From: Candidatus Binatia bacterium
GTDB taxonomy: Bacteria > Desulfobacterota > Binatia > Bin18
Reading direction: 5' to 3'
NCBI GenBank assembly: GCA_022826945.1
Contig: JAJDTY010000050.1
Coordinates: 49,480 to 113,479 of the forward strand
DNA length: 64,000 nt
Notes under the pieces: generated by a model
Told to the model about the DNA's origin: nothing
The model's input: the letters and a program-made list of their open reading frames with translations, nothing else
Databases searched by the model: none
Shown: positions 8,488 to 18,531 of the stretch, piece after piece
Numbering within the stretch: the first letter of the stretch is position 1
How the letters are laid out: each line of letters opens with the position of its first letter
Translations under genes and position numbers: made by a program

Positions 8488-9689
8488 GACATCCTGCCCA
8501 ACACCGCGGAGTCCGCCTTTTTTTCACCGTAGCCGGTCAGCTCAACATAGCCGTCGCCTTCGAGCGGGCGCCCTTGTCGTGTTCCCCGCGCGCGGACCGC
8601 GCCTTCCCAATACCGAATCAGGGTGTGCATCTCCTGGTCAGCCATATATGGCGTAATCGTCAGGTCGATCGCCTCACCCGGAATACGCACCCGCCATTTG
8701 GCCGGGTATACGGTTCCGTCAGTCGGACTCTGCCAAGTTTGCAGCACCTCGATCTGAAAGTCCGCCGAGGTCAGGGCCTGCGGTGTCCCATCCGCGGCGA
8801 CCAGGGTTCCGCTGCTGAGGGGATGAATGCCGCCCGCTTGCTGACGGACCTGATAGACCATCAATTCTTGTCCGTTTGTGAACTGAAGGGCAAACCAGTC
8901 CCAACCCTGGAGCGCCTCGCTCAGCACGCTCGTACTCCATTCCCGGTCCATCCAGCTCAGCCCCTGCACCTGGAATTCTTCGTCCCCCAATCGAATGACG
9001 CCGGCCGAGCGCAGACGGGTGAGGGAATAATAATACGAAGCCTGACCTGCCGCAGCACCTTTCTGACTCAGCCCATTCTGGCCATGTAGGACAATAGGCT
9101 TATCTGACACTAGCCTGATGTCCAGCGCCACGTCCTGTTCTTCAGCGGAAAGCTGCATGGACACGGGCTGCTCCACCGCCGTCTCGCCAGTGACCGACCA
9201 GTCTTCGAGCCAGACGCGAAAGGGGACGGCCGACGCCCCGGCCAAGCCAAGCGCCGCCCGGCTCAAACGCTGAAAGGCGTGAAAACGTTGCGTCGATACG
9301 TCGCTCAGCGCGAAATGGGCCATATACACGTCCTGCATCCCCCAAGCCGAGGCACGCCCAGCTTGGTCTGGTGGTGCATTCAGGGCCGTTCGGAAGAACG
9401 TGAGCTGGAATCCGAAACGGCGGCCCTCGGCAGACTTCAGATTACCGGTGTAATACCACCACTCCGTCCGATAGGTCGGATGTGGCCCGTGGTCGTCAGG
9501 AAATCGGAATTCCCGCGGGTGGTCTGCCCGCGCAAAGCCGGCCAAGTCCCCGCCCAGCGCCTGGCCGAGCGACAGCCTGGGTTCCGTGATTGTATAGTCA
9601 GGCGCTCGCCCAACGAGATACCACTGCCCCACCCCGACCAGGACGGCCAGCGTCAGAAGGATTCCCATGATGCGCAGGAAGGAGGTCAT
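8484..9689 (-). CDS. Lipocalin-like AttH/CrtC-family protein
   Basis: The 401-residue protein has an N-terminal hydrophobic anchor (about residues 5-25) followed by the AttH/hydroxyneurosporene-synthase (CrtC) type double lipocalin fold. Its marks are FRFPDDHGPHPTYRTEWWYYTGNL at about 60-85, GFQLTFFR, WGMQDVYMAHFALSD, and SWMDREWSTSVLSEALQGWDWFALQF near residue 250. In AttEFGH-like loci such a protein is exported or surface-exposed and encoded with an ABC transporter, as here (14 bp after the permease gene). A carotenoid hydratase role is less likely because no carotenoid genes are near. Confidence 0.85.
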   Translation of the reverse strand: MTSFLRIMGILLTLAVLVGVGQWYLVGRAPDYTITEPRLSLGQALGGDLAGFARADHPREFRFPDDHGPHPTYRTEWWYYTGNLKSAEGRRFGFQLTFFRTALNAPPDQAGRASAWGMQDVYMAHFALSDVSTQRFHAFQRLSRAALGLAGASAVPFRVWLEDWSVTGETAVEQPVSMQLSAEEQDVALDIRLVSDKPIVLHGQNGLSQKGAAAGQASYYYSLTRLRSAGVIRLGDEEFQVQGLSWMDREWSTSVLSEALQGWDWFALQFTNGQELMVYQVRQQAGGIHPLSSGTLVAADGTPQALTSADFQIEVLQTWQSPTDGTVYPAKWRVRIPGEAIDLTITPYMADQEMHTLIRYWEGAVRARGTRQGRPLEGDGYVELTGYGEKKADSAVLGRMS

Positions 9690-9703
9690 CCGACTCTCAC
9701 CGT

Positions 9704-12259
9704 TTATTCATTACGTAAGGCCAGCGCTGGCGAGGTCCGAGCCATACGCAGGGCCGGGTAGAGACCGGCCAGCAGCGCGGCCACCACTGCCATTACAATC
9801 GCCTGCACAAGGATTTCCGGAGCAATCTCGATTTGCAAGGTCCAGCCAAACGAGCGCCGATTGATCACCAAGACCAAAATCAGCGCCAGCCCGATCCCGA
9901 CGGGCACGGCCAGCAGACCGGCAATAAGGCCCATCAACCCGGTTTGGGAGGTCATGAGCCCCCAGACCTGACCGGGGGTGTAGCCGGTTGCGCGTAGCAC
10001 CCCAAGTTCACGCGCCCGTTCGAGCTGGAGGGCCATCAGCGCACTCAATACTCCGATGAAGGCCACCACCGTGGTGAGCAGATGGAGGACAGTCGTTATG
10101 GTAAAGGTTCGATCAAAGATTTCGAGTGAAGCGTCGCGCAAAGTCCGGTTTGAGCGGATGAGGACATCGTGCTCTGCCCCGGCCAGCCTGCGGAGTGATT
10201 CGACGAGGCGGTCAACATCGGTGTTCGACTCGGCATACACGCCGAGGGAGGAGACCTTTGCATCCTGCCACCATTGGTCATAGGTGTGACGGCTCATCAT
10301 CACGATACCTTGGTCTGAGCCGTAATCCGTAAAAATCCCGATGACCCGAAACACGTGCTCACCACGATCCGTGCGCAGTTGAAGCGTGTCGTTGAGGCTG
10401 AGGTGATGTCGATAGGCATAGGGCTCGGAAATAATGATCGCCGCCTCGTTCTGAAATGCCGGCCAGATGGCTTGCGGCTCACCGACGATAAACGTAAAGG
10501 CCGTATAGCTACGTTCCGCTAGGTCAAGGGCAACCAGTTGGGTGAGGCCCAGATGGGATTCGACCTGGAGTCCTTTATAAGTGTTCACCCGTGCGATACC
10601 GGGGGCGGATGCCAGTCGTTTCACCAACGCTGGATCGAGCGTGGAATCACTCCGGCGGGCAATCAGACTGGGCGGGGCAATATAGACATCGGCATGGAGT
10701 GAGGATTCCAGCCAACGCACGACGGTCTGACGAAAGCTCTGCACCATGATTCCCACGCCAACCGTGACGGACACGGCTACCATCAACGCGGCGATCGCCA
10801 CCGCGGTCCGACTTAGCGTGGCCACCACGCTCCGTCCGCACAAGCGTCCGAGTGTCCCCCCCCACGCATTCAACAAGGGTTGGAGCAGGCGGATGCAGCC
10901 AACGGTCGTCAGCGGTGTCATCAGCACGCAGCCGAGGAGAACGCCAAACAGGGAACCGAAACTCAATAATAAGTTCGTACCCGACAGCCACAGACCGCCG
11001 AGTCCGGCAGCAAGCGCCAGCAGACCCAGAAGCATCGTTCGCGGTGCGGTTTGTCGAGCGCGTGTCTCCAGGCTAGAACGCTGCAGAGTCACGCGGGGAG
11101 GGGTCGCCGTGGCTTCCCAGGCCGGCCTGAGCGCAGCCAGCAGGCTGGCCCCGATGCCGAGCACCATGCCTTTACCGAGCACGATCGGGGTTAGCGCGAG
11201 TTCACGCACAGTCAGGACAAAGTACAGATCGGTAATCGTCCGCGTCACGAGCTGCACCAAGCCGTGGCTGAGTAGAATCCCCAGACCAATACCGGCGACT
11301 GTCCCCACTCCACCTATGAACACGGCTTCACCCAGAACCAAGAGGCAAATCTCAAGGCGGGTCACACCCTGGGTGCGCAGCAGGCCGAGCAGACTCCGCC
11401 GCTGAACCACGGAGAAGGTCATGGTGTTATAAATGAGAAACGCTCCAACGATCAGCGCGAGCAGACTCAAGGCCGTCAGGTTGAGCTGAAAGGCCCGCGT
11501 CATCTGTTCGATGGCCTGAGAGCGGCCGCGCGACGACAGGATTTCCACACCGGCTGGCAAAAGCTGACGAATCGTTGCCAGGAGTTTTTGCCCTGCCTTG
11601 CCCTCAGGCGCTAGGACATCAATCCGGCTTAACTGGCCGACCAGCCCCAGGATTTCCTGAGCCGTAGCAATATCCGTTATGAGCAGATTCTCCACCGCGC
11701 TAGCGACCCGGCTCTCATGCGGGTCAAGCAGACCCACCAGAGTCACAGCCTGATGCCGGGTGCCAACCCGGACGCTGAGTCGGTCTCCAATATCGAGACC
11801 GAGCTGTCGGGCAGTACGAGCGGCAATCAGGCCGGTGGCCGGTTGGGTCAGAAAGGCGAGAAAGTCGTTGTCAGGAATCGTACCTGCGCTGCTGAGATAC
11901 GGACGGAAGGGAGCTTCCGCAAACGCGTCAACCCCGAGCAGATGAAAAATCCGACCGGGATAGTCTGTCGCGGCGACATCGCTTTCTACCACGGGCGCAA
12001 GAGCCCGGACTTTTCCCATCAGCCGCAGACGGCGATACACCTCCTCGGGTACTCCATTTGGCCCCCCGACAATCTGATGCGTCGCTCGTCCGACGATACT
12101 CTGGGTCGCCAGCAGAAAGGCCCGACGGGCACTCTCGTTTGCTACGTCAATCGCCACGACGACCGCAACACCGAGGGCAACGCCCAGCAGCGCCAGGCCG
12201 ACCTGCCAGGCATGGTGCTGTAAATAGCGGAGGCTGGAACGCCACAACAGCCAGCTCAT
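9704..12259 (-). CDS. ABC transporter permease, FtsX/MacB type (two-half)
   Basis: At 851 residues this permease has an N-terminal membrane helix and large periplasmic domain, then FtsX-type membrane triplets in both halves ([30 protein letters not shown] near 270 and [29 protein letters not shown] near 740). The doubled design suits a homodimer- or single-chain translocator of lipid or lipoprotein cargo rather than import. It overlaps the ATPase gene by ATGA and precedes the AttH-like gene, so all three probably act together, as in AttEFGH-like systems. Confidence 0.88.
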   Translation of the reverse strand: MSWLLWRSSLRYLQHHAWQVGLALLGVALGVAVVVAIDVANESARRAFLLATQSIVGRATHQIVGGPNGVPEEVYRRLRLMGKVRALAPVVESDVAATDYPGRIFHLLGVDAFAEAPFRPYLSSAGTIPDNDFLAFLTQPATGLIAARTARQLGLDIGDRLSVRVGTRHQAVTLVGLLDPHESRVASAVENLLITDIATAQEILGLVGQLSRIDVLAPEGKAGQKLLATIRQLLPAGVEILSSRGRSQAIEQMTRAFQLNLTALSLLALIVGAFLIYNTMTFSVVQRRSLLGLLRTQGVTRLEICLLVLGEAVFIGGVGTVAGIGLGILLSHGLVQLVTRTITDLYFVLTVRELALTPIVLGKGMVLGIGASLLAALRPAWEATATPPRVTLQRSSLETRARQTAPRTMLLGLLALAAGLGGLWLSGTNLLLSFGSLFGVLLGCVLMTPLTTVGCIRLLQPLLNAWGGTLGRLCGRSVVATLSRTAVAIAALMVAVSVTVGVGIMVQSFRQTVVRWLESSLHADVYIAPPSLIARRSDSTLDPALVKRLASAPGIARVNTYKGLQVESHLGLTQLVALDLAERSYTAFTFIVGEPQAIWPAFQNEAAIIISEPYAYRHHLSLNDTLQLRTDRGEHVFRVIGIFTDYGSDQGIVMMSRHTYDQWWQDAKVSSLGVYAESNTDVDRLVESLRRLAGAEHDVLIRSNRTLRDASLEIFDRTFTITTVLHLLTTVVAFIGVLSALMALQLERARELGVLRATGYTPGQVWGLMTSQTGLMGLIAGLLAVPVGIGLALILVLVINRRSFGWTLQIEIAPEILVQAIVMAVVAALLAGLYPALRMARTSPALALRNE

Positions 12260-13047
12260 CCGGCGGCCTCGGTAGGATAGTCACGCGCAACCACTTGACC
12301 GGCGTGCAGCGTGAGCAAACGGTCGGCGACCCCAATCACCTCGGGGCTGTGGGTGACCATGATCAGCGTTTTGCCGCGTTGTCGGGTCAGGCGATCCAGC
12401 AACTCAAGCACCCGCCGCCCGGTCTCAAGATCAAGGTTACCGGTTGGCTCGTCGGCCAGGAGCAGCAGCGGGTCGTGGATCAAGGCCCGGGCTATGGCGA
12501 CGCGCTGTTGTTCGCCGCCGGACAGACGGTCGGGAAAGCTCCGGGCACGATCTTCCAGGCCGACGGCCTCAAGCAGGTCGTGTGCCCGACCTCGCTCTGC
12601 CGGCCCTGTACGGCCGTTGAGTTCCAGCGGCAGGAGCAGATTCTCTTCGACCGACAAGGTCGGAATCAAATTAAAGAACTGGAAGATAAAACCAATATGT
12701 ACGCGACGGAATAATGTGCGCTCGCGTTCACTGAGTCGGGTGAGATTCACTTCGCCCTGATCGGTGGAAAAGACGACTTCACCGCTGGTCGGCAGGTCGA
12801 TACCGCTCAGCACATTGAGGAGGGTGGATTTTCCTGATCCGCTCCGTCCGAGCAGCACCACAAATTCACCGGACTGAATGGATAAGTTGACCTGCCGCAA
12901 GACCGGATGGAGGCGCTCGCCTTCCTGATACACCTTGGTCAGGTCTCGTAATGCAATAAGCGGCCGACCCGACTGACTTCGAGATGAGTCGGGTGCCTTC
13001 TCCCCCCTGCTCACCGGACTGCCACCCCCTACTCCTTCCCTTTCCAC
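12256..13047 (-). CDS. ABC transporter ATP-binding protein, LolD/MacB type
   Basis: The 263-residue protein has Walker A ([14 protein letters not shown], near residue 67), signature ([15 protein letters not shown], near 170) and Walker B ([12 protein letters not shown], near 193), all of the LolD/MacB subfamily that pairs with FtsX-type permeases. The first 25 residues ([15 protein letters not shown]...) look non-conserved; a later start is possible. It is the first gene of the five-gene minus-strand operon running to 6552. Confidence 0.93.
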   Translation of the reverse strand: MEREGVGGGSPVSRGEKAPDSSRSQSGRPLIALRDLTKVYQEGERLHPVLRQVNLSIQSGEFVVLLGRSGSGKSTLLNVLSGIDLPTSGEVVFSTDQGEVNLTRLSERERTLFRRVHIGFIFQFFNLIPTLSVEENLLLPLELNGRTGPAERGRAHDLLEAVGLEDRARSFPDRLSGGEQQRVAIARALIHDPLLLLADEPTGNLDLETGRRVLELLDRLTRQRGKTLIMVTHSPEVIGVADRLLTLHAGQVVARDYPTEAAG

Positions 13048-13237
13048 GCCAGGACGATTTCCTCTGGTTTTCTTTCTGTCAGACTTCTCCCATTGTATAG
13101 ACGTGACACAAACTGAGAAGCCCTCCGGTTATTGTGAGGGTAGTGTTGAGGGCATAGATTTGGTGCTATACGGTGATTATCGACCAAGTCCGTGTAGTGA
13201 CGCGAGTCTGGTGTGTCTCGACTGAGCCTCGCCTCCT

Positions 13238-13786
13238 ATGGTTCACCCCTTCATCAACATAGTCTCGTTTTACCTCGGCTGGTTTGCCTGTCTCCTGGGC
13301 GCTACCCACAGCATGCCGTGGCTTGGCGTACTGGTCATGGCTGCGTTACTGGCGCTACATCTCTTTCTGACGGCAAATCGTACACAGGAATTACGCTTCA
13401 TCCTGGTTACGGGCCTACTCGGGACCAGTCTGGATTCGCTGCTCATGCTGGGCGGTCTGTACACCTTTACGAATCACACCCTCTCATGGCTGTGTCCCGT
13501 ATGGATGACGGCGCTGTGGATGGGGTTTGCCTCAACCCTCAATCACTCCATGCGCTGGCTGCGCGGACGCTATCGCCTGGCCGGTCTCTTTGGTGCGGCT
13601 GGCGGGCCGCTGAGCTATTATGCCGGCGCGGGCCTGGGCGCGCTGAGCTTTCTCCCTTCTACCGGGACCACGCTGATGGTCCTTGCTGTGGTGTGGAGCC
13701 TCGTCGTGCCCGGCCTCCTGCGGCTGGCCCACACCATGTCATCCCCAGGTCAACCCAGAAGAGCCGTGATTGCCTCTCGGCGATAG
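13238..13786 (+). CDS. DUF2878 family membrane protein
   Basis: The 182-residue protein is strongly hydrophobic with about five or six membrane segments. INIVSFYLGWFACLLGA, a conserved LGTSLDSLLMLGGLY and WLCPVWMTALWMGFASTLNHSM are typical of DUF2878. Function unknown. In proteobacteria, family members are often linked with SRPBCC and fatty-acyl genes, and here its 3' end overlaps the SRPBCC gene on the other strand by 37 bp. Confidence 0.75.
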   Translation: MVHPFINIVSFYLGWFACLLGATHSMPWLGVLVMAALLALHLFLTANRTQELRFILVTGLLGTSLDSLLMLGGLYTFTNHTLSWLCPVWMTALWMGFASTLNHSMRWLRGRYRLAGLFGAAGGPLSYYAGAGLGALSFLPSTGTTLMVLAVVWSLVVPGLLRLAHTMSSPGQPRRAVIASRR

Positions 13787-14208
13787 TCAAAGATGCGTTC
13801 CAGCATACGGGCGACAAAGAGTTTCTTGGCCAGAGTACCAATAATGCCGTACGGGATGTCGTAATCCACCACATCCCGCATCAGGGTTCCATCGACGCCG
13901 GCTGAGAACTCATGCAGATGCACCCAGTACTTATAGGGTCCGGAGAGCTGGCTATCGACAAAACGGTGCGGGGGCGCGTAGTCCTCTATTCGTGTAGTCC
14001 ACTGGATAGGAATACCGACGAGTCTGAGATGATATTCAATATGCGCGCCGGTCTGCATAGTTACAGGCAATGGAGTCAGAATATGAAAATGCAAAAACGG
14101 CGGAGTAATGCGTTCCAGGTTTCCCGCGTCAGCAAAAAATGAGAAAACGGTCTCCAGCGGTTGGGAAATGCGCTGCACTCGCTCAAGTCGGTACCGAGCC
14201 GTCATCAT
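13750..14208 (-). CDS. SRPBCC (START-like) family protein
   Basis: From MMTARYRLERV the protein is 152 residues and fits one whole SRPBCC domain: VQRISQPLETVFSFFADAGNLERITPPFLHF near the N-terminus, GPYKYWVHLHEFS in the middle and MRDVVDYDIPYGIIGTLAKKLFVARMLERIFDYR at the end. The longer frame to 14619 has no family similarity and overlaps the DUF983 gene, so I reject it. It is similar in design to residues 1-150 of the SRPBCC-epimerase at 7060. Ligand unknown. Confidence 0.8.
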   Translation of the reverse strand: MMTARYRLERVQRISQPLETVFSFFADAGNLERITPPFLHFHILTPLPVTMQTGAHIEYHLRLVGIPIQWTTRIEDYAPPHRFVDSQLSGPYKYWVHLHEFSAGVDGTLMRDVVDYDIPYGIIGTLAKKLFVARMLERIFDYRREAITALLG

Positions 14209-14316
14209 TGTATCCAGCGTAGCGGATGAAAAGAGCTCGACAAGTGGATGGCGTGGGGCTGTCGTCGGCCCAGAGCGAGGCAGGACAGCAGATGACCCCC
14301 TAGAAAGACATCCCGT

Positions 14317-14703
14317 ATGCTCCGTCGCCTCCTGCCCATCCTCGGTCGCTGTCTCCGCCTTCAGTGCCCACGCTGTGGACAGGGCCGTCTGTTTGTGCGC
14401 ACCTTTACGCTTTTTGAGCGGTGTCCAGTGTGCGCTTTGTCCTTTGAACCGGAACAGGGCTATTACGTTGGCGCGATTTACCTCAATTACGCCGCCACGG
14501 TGTTGATTGCCACACCTGGATTTTTGATTCTGGATTATTGGACGGACTGGTCGTTGACACACCAAGTGCTGGTCTGGAGCGCTTTCGCCGTCGGCTTTCC
14601 CATCCTGTGCTTCCGTCACTCAAAAAGCCTATGGCTGAGCCTGGACTATTTCTTCACCCAATCTACCAGAGACGGAAATCGGCCAAACCCGACGGAGAGT
14701 TAG
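14317..14703 (+). CDS. DUF983 family zinc-ribbon membrane protein
   Basis: The 128-residue protein has a zinc-ribbon (CPRCGQGRLF near residue 18 and CPVC near 36) followed by two membrane segments (LNYAATVLIATPGFLIL and VLVWSAFAVGFPILCF). This is the DUF983 layout. Some DUF983 proteins are linked with haem-copper oxidase maturation, but nothing here supports that. The IS630 remnant follows after 73 bp. Confidence 0.8.
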   Translation: MLRRLLPILGRCLRLQCPRCGQGRLFVRTFTLFERCPVCALSFEPEQGYYVGAIYLNYAATVLIATPGFLILDYWTDWSLTHQVLVWSAFAVGFPILCFRHSKSLWLSLDYFFTQSTRDGNRPNPTES

Positions 14704-14776
14704 AGCCCATCGTCTTCTCGTTCAACAAGAAGTATCAAACGGGTCGAGTCGGGGGCAAGCGGCCATTTGACCTAGG

Positions 14777-15175
14777 CTACCTGGGAGGTCTGTACGTCTT
14801 GCCCGGCGGACTCTTGCGCATGGCCGGTCTTTTTTTAAACGAACCCCCGTGCTTCTGGTAGAAGCCCCAGAGCGTACTGATGGCGACCTGCACCCCACGC
14901 TCTTGGGCGAGACGGGTCCGCAACTCTTCCAGAGTCAGGTTCCCTTTGTCTGCAATGAGGCCCAGTAGATAATCCGCATGCACGTCGAGCTTCGACCCCA
15001 CGGGATGGCCCTGCTTGTGGGCGGTCCGCTCTCCCGTTTCACGCCACCGGCGCACCCACCGTACGACCGTCGCTGTACCAATCCCAAAATGCGCGGCTGC
15101 ACTGCGCGCCGACCGGCCCGCCGCTACCGCATCAAGCACCCGCTCCCGCAAATCCGACGAGTACGCTCTACTCAT
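14777..15175 (-). pseudogene. Truncated IS630-family transposase (N-terminal HTH part)
   Basis: The 132-residue frame from MSRAYSSDLRERV carries the IS630 N-terminal helix-turn-helix (VLDAVAAGRSARSAAAHFGIGTATVVRWVRRW) and the winged segment ending FYQKHGGSFKKRPAM. Full transposases go on for about 200 more residues with the DDE domain; here the frame ends after a non-family tail (KSPPGKTYRPPR). A run of seven A on the coding strand (14830-14836) is a likely slip site, but the next frame also stops after about 30 residues. No DDE motif or clear terminal repeats remain, so it is a fragment. GGAGGGG precedes the ATG. Confidence 0.8.
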
Positions 15176-15329
15176 ATCGCCCCTCCTCTCTTGATCTGGA
15201 GGCAAGCATCGCTCCCCTATGTTCCCCGTCAGCGAATCGGAATGTGATGGCTACCCCAGTAAGCCATACAGATCATTTGTATGCAGATCAACGGTATTTG
15301 ACTGCGATTACACTAGCGGCGCAGTCTTT

Positions 15330-18300
15330 TTACCGAGGGTCCGGTCGTACTGGGTCATCCAGGCTGAACAGGGCTCGGAGAGCGGATGGCAGAGACTTGA
15401 AATCTTCCAATATCAGGTACGAGGCTGGCAGCAGCACCAGGATGATAACGGTTGCAAACAAAATACCGAAGCCGAGAGAAATGGCCATAGGCACCAGGAA
15501 GCGGGCCTGGACCGAGGTCTCAAAAATCATTGGGGTCAACCCGAAAAACGTAGTCAGCGAGGTCAGTAAAATCGGACGGAACCGACGAGTCCCAGCCTGA
15601 CTAATGGCTTCGCTCGCGGAGAGCTGCCGCGTCGTACGCAGACTATTGGCCGTGACTACCAGAACCAGCGAGTCGTTAATCACCACCCCGGACAGCGCAA
15701 TCATTCCGAACAGGCTGACGACGCTCAGGTCGTGGCCGAGCAGCATAAGGCCCAGAATCGCGCCAATAATGCCGAACGGAATGCTCAGCATAACGAGCAG
15801 CGGCTGAAAATAGCTCCGAAACGGAACGGCCAGCAGGCCGTAGATACCCAGCAGCGCAAACACAAAGCCGATGCCCAGAGCCTCAAGCGATTCTTGTCGA
15901 GACAACTCCTCCCCTTCCAGCGCATAGCTCAGGCCGGGGTATTTTTGCATGAGTACCGGTAATTCCCGACTGAGCACCTCGGCCGTAATGATACTCGAAT
16001 TCGCCGTACTTTCGTCCACATCTGCGGTCACGGCAATAATCCGTCGGCCTTCCCGGCGGCGGATTTCGGTATAGGCGCGTCCGCGTTCAACGTATGCAGC
16101 CTGAAAGAGTGGGATCTCGCCGCCGCCATCCGTGCGCAGCATCAGCTGCTCAATTGTATGGGCCGTGCGCCGCTCGTTTTCAGGCAGCCGCACCATGACC
16201 CGGACTTCGTTGCGTCCACGCTGTTGTCGCAACGCTTCGGCTCCGTAGAACGCGCTCCGAACCTGGCGGGCCAGGTCAGTAGCGTTAATGCCCAGGCTGC
16301 GCGCTTCGGGTTTGAGGGTCAGGCTTAACTGCGGCTTCCCGCGGGCAAAACCATCGTCAATATCACGCACCCCGGCATATCCGGCTAGGGCCTGGGCCAA
16401 CTCCGTTGCCGCTGCCTCCAGCGTGGGCCGGTCGCGATGCGTCAACTGAATGTCGATGTCCGCCCCCTCGCTCACGTTTGTTTCGGCATCAAAGGTCAGG
16501 GTTTCGATGCCAGCAATATCCCCAGTCACCGCTCGCCAGGCGTCGGCAAATTCCATGCCGTCAATCTCGCGCCGATCCGACGGCACGAGCGATACTTGCA
16601 CGCCAACCAGATGGCTTCCTCCTCCGCCCAGGCTTTCAGCACGCGGAGGCCCAAACGTCGGCAGAGGCGCGCCGATCAGGGAATACGTGCCCTGAAGGAT
16701 GTCCACTCCTCCGTGTTCTTCAACCGTGGCCTCGGCAGTGGCGAGCAGTTGCTGCTGAACGCGCCGGGCGGTCTCCATCGGCACCCCAAACGGAAGTGTC
16801 GCCTGAGCGGTGACGACATCGGTATCAATACGCGGAATGAAGCTGAACGGAATATGCCCCCCGCCGATCAGGCCGCCCGCCAGAATCAGCAGCGCGATTC
16901 CCGTGGTGAGTGTCGTGTAGCGGCTGGCCAGAGCCACACGCAGGAGCGGCTGGTAGACCTGCGTCAGGCAACGCTGCAAGAGCGCATTAAAAATGCGGCG
17001 CGGCCGCCCGAGTGTGGCCCACACCCGATTCTCTTGTGTCTGGCGCGACAGATGGGCAGGCAGGATGAACAGCGACTCAATGAGCGAGACCACAAACACG
17101 GCAATCACAATAGCCGGGATCTGGCCAAAGAATTTTCCAAACGACCCCGGGACAAAAATGAGGGGCAAAAATGCCACGATATTAGTCAACACAGCAAAGA
17201 GCACCGGCCCGGATATGTCTCGGGCTCCTTCGACTGCGGCCTGCAAAAAAGGTAACCCCTGCTCGCGCCGTTCGTATATGTTTTCCCCGACAACCACCGC
17301 GTCATCGACAACGATGCCCAGAGTAATAATGAAGGCAAAGAGCGTGATCATATTAATCGAGGTGCCCGTCAGTGGCAGAAAGAGAAACGAGCCTAAAATG
17401 GAGACAGGAATGCCCAGAGTCACCCAAAAGGCTAGCTTGGGGTCGAGGAAGACGCCCAACAACAACAAGACCAGGATCAGCCCCAGGAAGGCATTTTTCA
17501 CCAACAGATTGACCCGATCGCGGTAAACTTCGGACCGATCGTTCCAGACGGTCAATCCGATGCCGGGCGGCAGATCAGGCTCGATTTCGGCCACATAGGC
17601 TCGGACTACATCGGAGACCGACTGTGGACTTTCATTGCCGACGCGAAAAACCTGGACCTGGACCGCGCGTTGCCCGTTGAAAACCGCCTCCACGTCGGTC
17701 TCCTCAAATCCGTCATGAATATGGGCAATATCACCCACCAGAATCTGCGAGCCGTCCGGCGCTGCCGCGACCGGGATATTGGCATACTCACGGGCAAAGT
17801 CGCGGCGCTCCTGGGTGCGCAGCAGCACTTCACCACCTGGGGTTTTCACCCCGCCGGCCGGCAGTTCAATCGCCGCTTCACGCACCTCACGCGCAATGCG
17901 ATCAAGGGTCAGGTTATAGGCCCGCAGGTTGCGCTGTGGGACCTCCAGGCTGATCTCCAGCGGTCTGGCGGCCGCCAGCTCAACCAGGGTCACACCGGGC
18001 CATTGCAACAACTCGTCTCGAATACGCTCAGCCAGATCGCGCAGGGTCTGCTCGTCCTGCGGACCATGCACCAGCAGGGTCAGCACCCGGTTACGCAGCT
18101 TGGACAGGCTGACGATCGGCCGTTCCGCCTCCTCGGGAAACGATAAGATACTGTCCACCGCGTTTTTGACATCCTGGAGCGCCTTACCCGTATCCGCGCC
18201 AGTCAGCAGTTCAATGGTCACCCTGGCACGGCTTTCGGTCGCCTTCGACTTCACCTCCTTGACCCCGTCCAGCCCCCGTACCTCATCTTCGATGGACAGA

Positions 18301-18524
18301 ATAACACCCTGCTCAACTTCCGCCGGGCTCGCGCCGCGATACAGCACGGAGACGGTAATGGTATCGACAGTGAACTCAGGAAACAGTTCTTGTTTGACGC
18401 GCGTACTGAGAAGGAGGCCACCCACGAGAAACAGGAGCATCATCAGATTGGCGGCCACATGGTTACGCGCCATCCAGGCGATCGGGCCGCCGCCATGTGT
18501 CGATGTGTCAATAGTGTCGGCCAC
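15330..18524 (-). CDS. RND efflux transporter permease (AcrB/MexF-like)
   Basis: At 1064 residues the protein has the RND layout: membrane helix 1 near residue 25, a large periplasmic domain, helices 2-6, a second periplasmic domain, and helices 7-12. The proton-relay aspartates in helix 4 are present (GIVVDDAVVVGENIYERR, near residue 405). The helix-10 region reads FGMIALSGVVINDSLVL and lacks the Lys of AcrB, as in a common environmental branch. It follows the adaptor gene by 7 bp. Substrate unknown. Confidence 0.93.
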   Translation of the reverse strand: MADTIDTSTHGGGPIAWMARNHVAANLMMLLFLVGGLLLSTRVKQELFPEFTVDTITVSVLYRGASPAEVEQGVILSIEDEVRGLDGVKEVKSKATESRARVTIELLTGADTGKALQDVKNAVDSILSFPEEAERPIVSLSKLRNRVLTLLVHGPQDEQTLRDLAERIRDELLQWPGVTLVELAAARPLEISLEVPQRNLRAYNLTLDRIAREVREAAIELPAGGVKTPGGEVLLRTQERRDFAREYANIPVAAAPDGSQILVGDIAHIHDGFEETDVEAVFNGQRAVQVQVFRVGNESPQSVSDVVRAYVAEIEPDLPPGIGLTVWNDRSEVYRDRVNLLVKNAFLGLILVLLLLGVFLDPKLAFWVTLGIPVSILGSFLFLPLTGTSINMITLFAFIITLGIVVDDAVVVGENIYERREQGLPFLQAAVEGARDISGPVLFAVLTNIVAFLPLIFVPGSFGKFFGQIPAIVIAVFVVSLIESLFILPAHLSRQTQENRVWATLGRPRRIFNALLQRCLTQVYQPLLRVALASRYTTLTTGIALLILAGGLIGGGHIPFSFIPRIDTDVVTAQATLPFGVPMETARRVQQQLLATAEATVEEHGGVDILQGTYSLIGAPLPTFGPPRAESLGGGGSHLVGVQVSLVPSDRREIDGMEFADAWRAVTGDIAGIETLTFDAETNVSEGADIDIQLTHRDRPTLEAAATELAQALAGYAGVRDIDDGFARGKPQLSLTLKPEARSLGINATDLARQVRSAFYGAEALRQQRGRNEVRVMVRLPENERRTAHTIEQLMLRTDGGGEIPLFQAAYVERGRAYTEIRRREGRRIIAVTADVDESTANSSIITAEVLSRELPVLMQKYPGLSYALEGEELSRQESLEALGIGFVFALLGIYGLLAVPFRSYFQPLLVMLSIPFGIIGAILGLMLLGHDLSVVSLFGMIALSGVVINDSLVLVVTANSLRTTRQLSASEAISQAGTRRFRPILLTSLTTFFGLTPMIFETSVQARFLVPMAISLGFGILFATVIILVLLPASYLILEDFKSLPSALRALFSLDDPVRPDPR

Positions 18525-18531
18525 GGAATGT

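Noticed and set aside
14209..14619. Longer N-terminal extension of the SRPBCC gene
   Set aside because: The extension overlaps the DUF983 gene on the other strand and has no similarity to SRPBCC proteins.
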